Positions 1-7,305 are shown, numbered from the stretch's first letter. The stretch: 13,152 nt of DNA from Candidatus Methanomarinus sp. HR1 (GCA_002926195.1 MZXQ01000025.1:1-13152); one strand, 5' to 3'. Notes: generated by a model not told the origin, from the sequence alone. Translations and numbers: made by a program.

Positions 1-1
1 G

Positions 2-520
2 TTATTCATTTTTAACGACACCGAAGAATTCAGCGGGATCGGGGACATGCTGGGTGAGGAGGAATGGTATGTCATAGATTCCAACGTTTCAACCAGCATC
101 CTGGATTCAAGGGCCAGTTTCGACTTAAATTTCCTGGTCCATCGACATCTTACTTTTTACATATATCGTATCTTCATTCCTATTCTCCTCATCATCATAG
201 TGTCCTGGTTTACGTTTTTCTTACAGGACTATGGTAAGCGGGTTGACGTATGCTCAGCCAACCTGTTGATCTTTGTTGCCTTTAACTTTACCATTTCCGG
301 AGAGCTACCCCGGCTTGGCTACCTGACTTTTATGGATTCGGTGTTGATCGTCACATTTGTGATGAGTGGCCTGGCTGTGGCATTTAACGTGGTTCTGAAG
401 CGGTTAGTGATCTACGGCAAGCAGGACCTGGCTGATCGGATCGACAGGTACGCAATTTGGATCTATCCCCTGACCTACTGTGTAGGAGGGGTTTGGGTGT
501 ACCTGAACTTCTTTGTTTAA
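2..520 (+). CDS. Pentameric ligand-gated ion channel (Cys-loop family), C-terminal part
   Basis: This is the 3' end of a gene entering from the left edge; the frame is open from base 2, so the ATG at base 47 is internal and not the start. About 172 residues are visible: the last strands of the extracellular ligand domain, then four membrane segments. Counting from base 47, M1 is residues about 38-58 (with the family proline P45 and SW at 53-54), M2 about 66-86, M3 about 94-117 and M4 about 134-156. The M2-M3 loop reads LPRLGYLTFMDS, very close to LPRLPYTTVIDQ as I remember it from the bacterial channel ELIC. By family knowledge it is a homopentameric plasma-membrane channel gated by a small molecule; ligand and ion selectivity cannot be read here. 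The M3-M4 loop is short, as in prokaryotic members. Its GC content (about 46% by hand count) is above that of the neighbouring genes. Confidence 0.88.
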   Translation, partial: LFIFNDTEEFSGIGDMLGEEEWYVIDSNVSTSILDSRASFDLNFLVHRHLTFYIYRIFIPILLIIIVSWFTFFLQDYGKRVDVCSANLLIFVAFNFTISGELPRLGYLTFMDSVLIVTFVMSGLAVAFNVVLKRLVIYGKQDLADRIDRYAIWIYPLTYCVGGVWVYLNFFV

Positions 521-579
521 TTATATTTAAAATCAACAATTTCAAGGTATCCACTTTAAATCTAAGGGAACATTTACGT

Positions 580-2310
580 TTATCTGCAGTTTTTTTTAAT
601 TGATCCGGATTCCGCAGCGCAGTAATTACCTTCCAGTATCTGTTCATTACGGCTACGGTCCCTGTAAACAGTAATACCTTTACATCCCAGATCATATGCA
701 AGTTTAAATGCTCCGGATACATCCTCCTTAACTGCATCATATTTGAAATTAATAGTCTTGGACACTGCATTTACCACATATTTTTGAAAAGCTGCCTGCA
801 GCCGGATATGCCATTCATATCCTATATCATGAGATGTTACGAACAGCCGCTGTATAAGACCAGGAACCTCAGGCATACCTGAAACTGAACCGACAGCAGC
901 AATACGTCTCATTAATTCAGCAGAATAGAATCCTTCTCTTTTTGCAATATATTCAAAATACGGATCAGTAAAGGTAAGTTTTTCACCTTCCATTACTGTC
1001 CTGATATATGAAACCGCATAGATAGGCTCTATCCCGCTACTGCATCCGGCAATAATGCTGATAGTACCTGTTGGTGCAATAGTGATCAAAGTCGCATTAC
1101 GTACTCTTGCCCCATTTGACCTGTCATAGGTACTGCCAATAAAATTCTTGAAGACACCCCTGCGTTTTGCGATTTCTTCTGATGCCTGTACAGCTCGCTG
1201 ATCGATAAAACCCATAACCTCTTCTGCAACCTTTATTGCATCAGTCGAATTATATGGTATTCCCAACCTGATGAGCATATCTGCAAATCCCATCACACCC
1301 AGTCCTATCTTACGGTTTCCTTTAACCATATGTGTTATCTTATCAAGTCCGAACTCTTCTAGATCTATCACATTATCAAGAAACCGTATTGCTATATCAA
1401 TGGTTCTTCCGAATTTATCATAATCTATCCGGCCATCAGTTATCATTTTAGTTAAATTAATAGAACCCAGATTGCAGGCTTCATATGCAAGCAGCGGCTG
1501 TTCACCGCATGGATTGGTAGCCTCTATAATACCAATTTCAGGTGTAGGATTGTCCCTGTTCATACGATCAATGAATAATATTCCAGGTTCTCCACAACTC
1601 CATGCAGACTCAACCATCAAGTTAAATACTTCTATCGCATCCTTTTGTGCACTAACCTTACCAGTACGCGGGTTTATCAATTCATAGGATTCTCCCTTCT
1701 CAACAGCTCCCATAAAACGATCAGTCACTGCTACTGAGAGGTTGAAATTGGTCAGCACTCCTGGCTGGCACTTTGCAGTAATAAATTCTATAATATCAGG
1801 ATGGTCTACCCTTAATACCCCCATATTAGCACCTCTACGGCGTCCGCCCTGGCGTACAGCCCGGGTGGCAGCATCAAATACTCCCATGAATGATACTGGT
1901 CCGCTGGCAATACCGCCGGTAGTTCCTACTATATCCCTGGCAGGCCTTAATCTACTGAAATTAAACCCTGTTCCACCCCCGCTCTGATGTATCAGGGCTG
2001 CTGTCTTAACAGTCTCAAATATATCTTCAAGTGAATCGTCTACAGGTAAGACAAAACAGGCTGCAAGCTGTTGTATATCAGTACCGGCATTCATTAATGT
2101 AGGTGAATTGGGTAGAAACTCCAGATTGACCATTACATTATAGAACTCCTCCCCGGAATCAGTCCTCTCATGATAAATCAGGTCTGCAGAGGCTACATAA
2201 CTTGCAACCCGACTGAACATCTGCTCAGGAGTCTCTATGACATTTCCATATCTGTCCTTCAGCAGATATCTACGCTTTAGTACCTTCAATGCATTATCTG
2301 TAAGTTCCAT
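580..2310 (-). CDS. nrdJ: Adenosylcobalamin-dependent (class II) ribonucleotide reductase
   Basis: It reduces ribonucleotides to deoxyribonucleotides with a thiyl radical generated from adenosylcobalamin, so needs no oxygen. The 576-residue product keeps the full active site: first redox cysteine C85 (QQLAACFVLP), NPCGE at 266-270 with radical-bearing C268 flanked by N266 and E270, second redox cysteine C279 eleven residues on, and APTGT at 412-416. The C268-C279 spacing equals that of the Thermotoga maritima enzyme (C322/C333). The N-terminus starts in the usual way (LTDNALKVLKRRYLL), and GGGGG lies 8 bases before the ATG. The C-terminus is short: after GITVYRDRSR there are only about 24 residues ending in a C564-X10-C575 pair, without the Cys-rich zinc-type tail of longer members. 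It is last in line behind metF (56-base gap) and may be co-transcribed. Confidence 0.96.
   Translation of the reverse strand: MELTDNALKVLKRRYLLKDRYGNVIETPEQMFSRVASYVASADLIYHERTDSGEEFYNVMVNLEFLPNSPTLMNAGTDIQQLAACFVLPVDDSLEDIFETVKTAALIHQSGGGTGFNFSRLRPARDIVGTTGGIASGPVSFMGVFDAATRAVRQGGRRRGANMGVLRVDHPDIIEFITAKCQPGVLTNFNLSVAVTDRFMGAVEKGESYELINPRTGKVSAQKDAIEVFNLMVESAWSCGEPGILFIDRMNRDNPTPEIGIIEATNPCGEQPLLAYEACNLGSINLTKMITDGRIDYDKFGRTIDIAIRFLDNVIDLEEFGLDKITHMVKGNRKIGLGVMGFADMLIRLGIPYNSTDAIKVAEEVMGFIDQRAVQASEEIAKRRGVFKNFIGSTYDRSNGARVRNATLITIAPTGTISIIAGCSSGIEPIYAVSYIRTVMEGEKLTFTDPYFEYIAKREGFYSAELMRRIAAVGSVSGMPEVPGLIQRLFVTSHDIGYEWHIRLQAAFQKYVVNAVSKTINFKYDAVKEDVSGAFKLAYDLGCKGITVYRDRSRNEQILEGNYCAAESGSIKKNCR
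590..597 (+). terminator. Possible oligo-T terminator for the channel gene
   Basis: Eight consecutive T on the plus strand lie 70 bases after the stop of the ion-channel gene. Archaeal RNA polymerase can stop at T-rich tracts without a hairpin. The tract also lies inside the 3' end of nrdJ on the other strand, where it codes for two lysines, so it may simply be coding sequence. Confidence 0.3.
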
Positions 2311-2352
2311 ACAAATAACCCCCTATAAAATTTTAAGAGTACATCCAAATAA

Positions 2353-2377
2353 CATTGTATATCATACTATAACAATG
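2353..2377 (-). other. Imperfect hairpin at the metF-nrdJ junction
   Basis: CATTGT at 2353-2358 pairs with ACAATG at 2372-2377. With one bulged base the stem extends by three more A-T pairs around a six-base loop. It spans the metF stop codon. It could mark a processing or partial termination point between metF and nrdJ, but the inner stem is weak and no T-tract follows. Confidence 0.3.
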
Positions 2378-3236
2378 AACACATCTCAAGCAAACGCTTT
2401 GTATGATCATGATTACCAATAGGCATTATATGAACTCCCTGGCAATTCTCCTTGATCCGGTCAATGGTCTCTGCAGCGATCTTTAATCCCTCAGTGACAG
2501 GGTCTGATGCAGATTCCATTCGATTGATCGCTGCTTGAGGTATTTTAACACCAGGAATATTTTCAATCATGAACCCTGCACTTTTTGCAGACCGCAGCGG
2601 TATGATCCCTGCGATCACAGGGATATTTAAGGATTTGAATTCATCCATGAACTCATTGAATAAATCTGCATCAAACACTGCCTGTGTCTGGATGAACCGT
2701 GCACCAGCCGATATTTTCTTTTGTAACTTTATACGTACAAAACCCAGTGGTCTTGCACCCGGGTTTACCACAGCACCAGCATATAATGATGTGGCTCCCC
2801 CAAGAGGATTATCCATAAGATCAAAACCCCTGTTCATTTTAGTTATTACCTGTAACATCTGCACGGAATCCAGGTCAAATACTGGTTTGGCATAAGGGTG
2901 ATCACCCATGGTAGTGAAATCTCCTGACATGGCCAGAACATTACGTATCCCCAATGCATGGGCTGCCAGTAGATCGGACTGGATAGCAATTCTGTTGCGG
3001 TCCCTGCAGGTCAGGTGCATAATAGTATCTATATTCATCTTAATCAATTCACTACTAAGTACCAAGGGCGACATCCTTACCATTGCTCTTGGACAGTCAG
3101 TGACATTTACAGCATCTACTATACCCTGTAGTAGTGCCGCTTCTGAGAATAAACCTGATATATCAGTACCTTTGGGTGGACATATCTCTGCTGTCACAAT
3201 GAATTTTCCTGATCGAATCGCCTCTTCCAAACCCAT
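2367..3236 (-). CDS. metF: Methylenetetrahydrofolate reductase, MetF family
   Basis: It reduces 5,10-methylene-H4F to 5-methyl-H4F on a flavin TIM barrel. The start is placed at the ATG at 3236 (289 residues, beginning MGLEEAIRSGKF): a GGGGG site lies 7 bases upstream, and the in-frame codon 42 bases earlier would overlap metV and add non-family residues. Visible family features are E17 in TAEICPPKG (equivalent to catalytic E28 of E. coli MetF), TCRDRNR at 76-82, MSGD at 103-106 (the Asp near the flavin), the FIQTQAVFD strand at 181-189 and GVHIMPIG at 267-274. Its ATG is one base from the metV stop, so the two are translationally coupled, as fits a MetF-MetV complex. Electron donor unknown: no Hdr, Rnf or pyridine-nucleotide module is beside it. 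An archaeal F420-dependent or ferredoxin-linked function is possible. Confidence 0.9.
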   Translation of the reverse strand: MGLEEAIRSGKFIVTAEICPPKGTDISGLFSEAALLQGIVDAVNVTDCPRAMVRMSPLVLSSELIKMNIDTIMHLTCRDRNRIAIQSDLLAAHALGIRNVLAMSGDFTTMGDHPYAKPVFDLDSVQMLQVITKMNRGFDLMDNPLGGATSLYAGAVVNPGARPLGFVRIKLQKKISAGARFIQTQAVFDADLFNEFMDEFKSLNIPVIAGIIPLRSAKSAGFMIENIPGVKIPQAAINRMESASDPVTEGLKIAAETIDRIKENCQGVHIMPIGNHDHTKRLLEMCSLL

Positions 3237-3237
3237 A

Positions 3238-3858
3238 TCATAACCCCCGGTTATATTCTGTAGGAGACAAAGTCTCATTTAGCATTGACAGCATATTCTT
3301 TGCTTCCATTACTTCATATATCCTGGTCCAGATGCATTTTCGTTCCCTGACCTCGCACTCACCATCATTAGACCCACCACATGGTCCGTTTAATTGAGAC
3401 TTGGGACATCCGGATTTGGGGCATAGACCGCTAAAAAATCCCACAGTACACTGCCCACACATAGAGCACATTTCAAGAAGGATCTCATCATTTAATGCAG
3501 CCCCCAGAGACACAGTATCCAGAGCAGGAATTACTATCTTATCACAGAGCCGTCCCAGTAGTGAAACCCCGATACCGCAGCTCATTACGAGCAGTACTTC
3601 CGCATCCGAAATAACAGGCTGTTCCTTGATCAGGCTCTCCCACGACTCTATACTGCAGGCATGTTTGAGTACCACTCCATCAATTACATTTACTCTCTTA
3701 TCCTGCAATTGACGGATCATATTTTTTACTTCCGGCTCACCGCCTGTTTTTAATTTTCCGGCACATAGACTGCAACCTATTACACAGATTTTCTGATCCA
3801 TGATTTGATCTATTTGATCCATTATTTCTTCTATTGGTTTGGATCGTGTGACTATCAT
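3238..3858 (-). CDS. metV: MetV-type Cys-rich subunit of methylenetetrahydrofolate reductase
   Basis: This 206-residue protein matches the MTHFR C-terminal (MetV) family, which partners MetF in acetogens and some other anaerobes. The first half holds CVIGCSLC (C25, C29, C32) and further cysteines C68, C94 and C105. The second half is the signature cluster: C131, C134, C137, C146, C151, then NGPCGG (C160), GECEV (C168) and C175, enough ligands for metal or Fe-S sites. By family knowledge MetV binds to MetF and helps deliver electrons to its flavin; which cofactors are bound here is inference. It starts at the ATG at 3858, 21 bases after folP, with AGGT shortly upstream. Its TGA lies one base before the metF ATG. 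A stand-alone metal-binding role is possible but unlikely given this tight pairing. Confidence 0.88.
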   Translation of the reverse strand: MIVTRSKPIEEIMDQIDQIMDQKICVIGCSLCAGKLKTGGEPEVKNMIRQLQDKRVNVIDGVVLKHACSIESWESLIKEQPVISDAEVLLVMSCGIGVSLLGRLCDKIVIPALDTVSLGAALNDEILLEMCSMCGQCTVGFFSGLCPKSGCPKSQLNGPCGGSNDGECEVRERKCIWTRIYEVMEAKNMLSMLNETLSPTEYNRGL

Positions 3859-3879
3859 TACATTTACCTGTTGTTTGAA

Positions 3880-4713
3880 CTAGTATGCTGTTGTGTTCTT
3901 AATTGATTCTGCTACTTTTATAGCATCAACAGTATCTGTTACATCATGCGTCCTTATAATATGAGCTCCATTATAAACCGCAATAGCAGTTGCAGCTAAT
4001 GATCCCACCAGTCTGCCAGCCGGTGGCTTATCAACTACTTCGCCTATGAAGGATTTCCGTGAAATTGCGACCAGTATGGGTTTTCCAAGTACCTTCAGGC
4101 ATTCCAGTTTTCTTATAGTCGCAAAATCATATTCAGGAATCTTTTGCGGTATCCATCTACCTATAGCCGGGTCAATAATGATCTTATCTGATGCAATGCC
4201 GTTTTTCCCTGCCTTCTGTATAATATTAATTAGTGACTTTAATACTTTATTCATACCTATAGGATCTCCTGGTACTTTATTTGAAGCCATGACCACTACA
4301 GGACATTGATATTCACCTATCACTTCTGCCATAAGCGGATCATTGGTAAGACCACTGACATCATTTATAATATGTGCTCCCATTTCGAGAGCATCTTTAG
4401 CCAGATCAGCGTACTGTGTATCCACCGATATGGGCACATCAATATTATTCAGCAACAATTCAAGTGATGGGACTAAACGTTTGCGTTCTTCTTCTTTAGA
4501 TATCTTATCTCCCAGGGGCCATGTAGATCTTCCTCCGACATCCAGGAATACAGCACCTTCCGCCACCATTTTCTCTGCATATGCCACTATATTTTCTTGC
4601 TTGATCACCGAATCTTTATAAAAAGATTCACGGCTTATGTTGATAACACCCATTATACGTACCGGATGTACATCACCCACTTTAATACCTGAAATCACAG
4701 TATCTACGATCAT
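3880..4713 (-). CDS. folP: Dihydropteroate synthase, archaeal type
   Basis: It should join the pterin pyrophosphate to p-aminobenzoate, giving dihydropteroate for folate synthesis. Numbered from the ATG at 4713 (277 residues), it keeps the barrel signatures: MGVIN with N25, DVGGRST near 58-64, VDT with D98, INDVSG with N117, IIDPAIG with D181, SRKS with K220, and RTHD with R254 and H256. The first loop reads NISRESFY where bacterial FolP has NVTPDSFS, and MASN replaces the usual MH; I regard these as archaeal subfamily traits. An in-frame TTG at 4731, directly abutting the folD stop, would add six residues. ATG is preferred because the domain starts soon after it, though neither has a strong Shine-Dalgarno site. 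Its place between folD and metV argues for H4F rather than methanopterin synthesis, but archaeal members of this fold are not all characterised. Confidence 0.88.
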   Translation of the reverse strand: MIVDTVISGIKVGDVHPVRIMGVINISRESFYKDSVIKQENIVAYAEKMVAEGAVFLDVGGRSTWPLGDKISKEEERKRLVPSLELLLNNIDVPISVDTQYADLAKDALEMGAHIINDVSGLTNDPLMAEVIGEYQCPVVVMASNKVPGDPIGMNKVLKSLINIIQKAGKNGIASDKIIIDPAIGRWIPQKIPEYDFATIRKLECLKVLGKPILVAISRKSFIGEVVDKPPAGRLVGSLAATAIAVYNGAHIIRTHDVTDTVDAIKVAESIKNTTAY

Positions 4714-4731
4714 TTCAACAGTTCCGGACAA

Positions 4732-5586
4732 TCATTTATTGATCCTGCGTGCAGATTCCAGTGTATGCTGCAATAGTATTGAGATGGTCATAGGCCCAAC
4801 ACCTCCCGGAACAGGAGTAATGAGTGATACTTTAGGTAGTACAGCCTCAAAATCCACATCACCTACTACTTTACCATCTATCTTGCTAATACCAACATCA
4901 AATATAACAGCTCCCTCTTTTATCATATCTGCCTTGATCAGGTGTGCAACACCGGTAGCTGAGATCAATATGTCTGCCTGTGTTGTATATCGCTTAAGAT
5001 CATCAGTGAAAATATGACATACCGAAACAGTAGCATTGCGGTTTAAGAGCATAGCAGCAAGGGGCTTTCCTACTACATTACTATGCCCTATGATCACTGC
5101 ATTCTTACCTTCTATTTCAACATCATATTCTTCCATGGCCCTGATAATACCTTTAGGAGTACATGGAACAAGTTCTTCTTTACCAATCAACAACCTGCCC
5201 ATGTTCACAGGATGAAAGCCATCAGCGTCTTTGTTTGGTGCAATGGTTTCCATGGCTGCCTGTTCATTAAGGTGGGGTGGCAGGGGAAGCTGGACAAGGA
5301 TACTGTGGATATCGTCTTTGTCATTCAATGTATTGATCAATGTGGTCAGTTCGTCCTGTGTACTATCGAAAGGCAGGGAATGGTCTTCGGCATGAATACC
5401 GGCTCGATCACATGCCTTATGCTTTAATCTGATATACATCCGTGAAGCTTCGTCATCACCAACCAATACAGTAGCCAGACCCGGAGTGATCCCGGTTTGT
5501 ATGGTAAATTCTTCAGTGCCTGATCTGACCTCTTCTTCGATTTTCTTTGCAATGGCCCGACCATCTATGATCTTTTCATTTGGCAT
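4732..5586 (-). CDS. folD: Methylene-H4F dehydrogenase / methenyl-H4F cyclohydrolase
   Basis: This bifunctional cytosolic enzyme oxidises methylene-H4F with NAD(P)+ to methenyl-H4F and hydrolyses that to 10-formyl-H4F. The 284 residues match the usual family length. The catalytic pair Y51/K55 (YIRLK, as human Y52/K56), Q99 in VQLPLPP and D122 in DGFHP are present, followed by CTPKG at 142-146, the nucleotide loop IIGHSNVVGKP at 165-175, and PVPGGVGPMT at 258-267. The nucleotide loop has GHS where many members have GRS, which may bear on NADP versus NAD preference (inference). It lies 10 bases after glyA and 18 bases before the folP ATG, so it is the second gene of the H4F operon. Most H4MPT-only archaea use Mtd and Mch instead, so its presence marks a true H4F pathway. 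Confidence 0.97.
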   Translation of the reverse strand: MPNEKIIDGRAIAKKIEEEVRSGTEEFTIQTGITPGLATVLVGDDEASRMYIRLKHKACDRAGIHAEDHSLPFDSTQDELTTLINTLNDKDDIHSILVQLPLPPHLNEQAAMETIAPNKDADGFHPVNMGRLLIGKEELVPCTPKGIIRAMEEYDVEIEGKNAVIIGHSNVVGKPLAAMLLNRNATVSVCHIFTDDLKRYTTQADILISATGVAHLIKADMIKEGAVIFDVGISKIDGKVVGDVDFEAVLPKVSLITPVPGGVGPMTISILLQHTLESARRINK

Positions 5587-5596
5587 AGTGATAACC

Positions 5597-6832
5597 TCAT
5601 ATGTATACAGGGAACTGCGAACACAGTTGCTTGATCTTTTGCTTTATCTCTTCTAGTTTATTATCGCCGGATGAATGTCTGAGCACAATATCAATATAGT
5701 CTGCAATAATGTGCATCTGTTGTTCTTTCATTCCTCTTGTAGTGATCGCGGGAGTTCCTATCCTGACACCGCTGGTAATAAAAGGACTGCGTGTCTCAAA
5801 AGGAATCGTATTTTTATTAGTTATGATCCCTGCTCTTCCTAAAGCAGCCTCAGCGTCTTTTCCTGTAATACCAAGTTTGGTAAGGTCTATTAGCATAAGA
5901 TGATTATCAGTACCACCCGAAACAATATCATATCCTTTTTCTATCAGGTCATTTGCAAGTGTCTTTGCATTGATCACGATCTGGCGCTGGTATTTATTAA
6001 ATTCCGGAGTCAGAGCCTCCTTGAATGATACTGCTTTTGCAGCTATCGTATGCATCGAAGGTCCACCCTGGATGCCCGGGAATATAGTTTTGTTAATATC
6101 CTTTGCATATTTCGCTCTGCACATGATAAGGCCGCCTCTGGGACCTCTAAGTGTTTTATGAGTCGTAGAAGTTACGAAATCCGCATAAGGTATTGGACTT
6201 TGATGAATTCCTGCTGCTATCAAGCCTGCAATATGAGCAATATCAGCCAGCAGGTATGCATCCACTGCATCTGCTATCTCTTTGAACTTTGCAAAATCAA
6301 TTTCTCTGGGGTAAGCACTGGCTCCGGCAACTATCATCTTTGGGTTACTTTCTTTCGCCATCTCCATTAGTTCATCATAATCAATAGTTTTGGCCTCCCG
6401 ATTTACACCATATGATACTATGTTATAGAATTTACCACAGAAATTTACCGGACTGCCGTGTGTCAGGTGGCCCCCATGGGAAAGATCCATACCCATAATA
6501 GTATCGCCTGGTTCCAATACAGCAAAGTAAACACCCATATTGGCAGAAGATCCTGAATGCGGTTGTACATTTACATGCTCAGCACCGAACAGGTCCTTTG
6601 CTCGTTTAATGGCCAGATCTTCTGCTACATCCACATATTCACACCCACCGTAATATCTCTTGCCGGAATAGCCTTCAGCATATTTATTCGACATTATACT
6701 GCCTTGGGCTTCCAATACAGCCTTACTGGTATAATTCTCAGATGCGATTAAGTTGAGTTTATTTTCCTGGCGATCAAGTTCATCTTCTAAAGCCTTGGCT
6801 ATTTCAGGGTCTATATCTGAAATATATGACAT
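5597..6832 (-). CDS. glyA: Serine hydroxymethyltransferase
   Basis: This PLP enzyme interconverts serine plus H4F with glycine plus methylene-H4F. The 411-residue length is typical. Visible motifs are LNLIASENYTS near residues 26-36, NKYAEGYSGKRYYGG near 49-63, the DLSHGGHLTHG segment at 116-126, LADIAHIAGL near 195-204, and the cofactor lysine K226 in TSTTHKTLRGPRGG (as E. coli K229). It is the promoter-proximal gene of the operon. GGAG lies 11 bases before the ATG, and a TATA-like element lies about 85 bases upstream. Linkage to folD and folP suggests it uses H4F, as reported for Methanosarcina barkeri, whereas the enzymes of several other methanogens use H4MPT; the sequence alone does not prove pterin specificity. 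Confidence 0.97.
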   Translation of the reverse strand: MSYISDIDPEIAKALEDELDRQENKLNLIASENYTSKAVLEAQGSIMSNKYAEGYSGKRYYGGCEYVDVAEDLAIKRAKDLFGAEHVNVQPHSGSSANMGVYFAVLEPGDTIMGMDLSHGGHLTHGSPVNFCGKFYNIVSYGVNREAKTIDYDELMEMAKESNPKMIVAGASAYPREIDFAKFKEIADAVDAYLLADIAHIAGLIAAGIHQSPIPYADFVTSTTHKTLRGPRGGLIMCRAKYAKDINKTIFPGIQGGPSMHTIAAKAVSFKEALTPEFNKYQRQIVINAKTLANDLIEKGYDIVSGGTDNHLMLIDLTKLGITGKDAEAALGRAGIITNKNTIPFETRSPFITSGVRIGTPAITTRGMKEQQMHIIADYIDIVLRHSSGDNKLEEIKQKIKQLCSQFPVYI

Positions 6833-6915
6833 GTTAAATTATTCTCCTTTTTTAAATTATCTTATTTTGTCAATTGAACTCTTAACCAAATAGCAGGATT
6901 AATCTTAAGGTTTAC

Positions 6916-6923
6916 TAAATATA
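6916..6923 (-). promoter_or_regulatory. Candidate TATA box of the glyA operon
   Basis: On the minus strand this reads TATATTTA, preceded by an A-rich stretch (AAAAAAGTAG) that could serve as BRE. A start of transcription about 25 bases on would leave a leader of about 60 bases containing the glyA GGAG site. Prediction from position and composition only. Confidence 0.4.
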
Positions 6924-6987
6924 CTACTTTTTTAGGATCAATTTTATGTATTATTAGATATATTGGATGCAACAGGTGTATAGAATT

Positions 6988-7224
6988 ATGTCGAATACCA
7001 ATATAATAACCGGAGATATGAATATTGAAGAGGTCGTATCCAAATATCCACAAACACTGGGAGTTTTTTTCCAATATGGGTTAGGGTGTATCGGATGTCA
7101 TGCTGCTTCATACGAAAGTCTGGCTGAAGGTGTTGCAGCGCACGGTATCAGTCTGGATGCTATTCTAAAGGACCTCAATAACGTAATAGCAAATATTGAA
7201 CCTGAATCCTCAATAAATGAATAA
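6988..7224 (+). CDS. DUF1858 domain protein
   Basis: A 78-residue protein of the DUF1858 family, small proteins often found with hybrid-cluster (prismane) or redox proteins; the biochemical role is not established. The start is placed at the ATG at 6988 because AGGTG lies about 9 bases upstream; an in-frame ATG at 6967 has no such site. The sequence is a single compact helical domain: ITGDMNIEEVVSKYPQTLGV, then the hallmark GLGCIGCHAASYESLAEG with a CxxC, then a helix ending in the acidic tail PESSINE. The two cysteines and the neighbouring His could bind a metal or be redox-active (inference). It is divergent from glyA across a 155-base control region and may be transcribed with the small genes downstream, although an 81-base gap with its own TATA-like sequence follows. 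Confidence 0.85.
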   Translation: MSNTNIITGDMNIEEVVSKYPQTLGVFFQYGLGCIGCHAASYESLAEGVAAHGISLDAILKDLNNVIANIEPESSINE

Positions 7225-7305
7225 AAAACCGATAAGTTTTTAATCTATTATAACTCATTGCAAACCAAGGAGTTAACATTTTACTAAAGGGGATATAATC
7301 ATATT

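Noticed and set aside
384..770. Minus-strand reading frame of 128 codons across the channel and nrdJ ends
   Set aside because: It overlaps the channel gene antisense and nrdJ in another frame, has no family features and no start signal; the two overlapped genes are clear.
3237..3278. Longer metF start adding 14 residues
   Set aside because: The added residues overlap the metV end and do not match the MetF N-terminus; the ATG at 3236 has GGGGG seven bases upstream.
6862..7074. Minus-strand frame of 70 codons upstream of glyA
   Set aside because: It runs antisense through the DUF1858 gene and the glyA promoter region; composition is that of AT-rich non-coding sequence.
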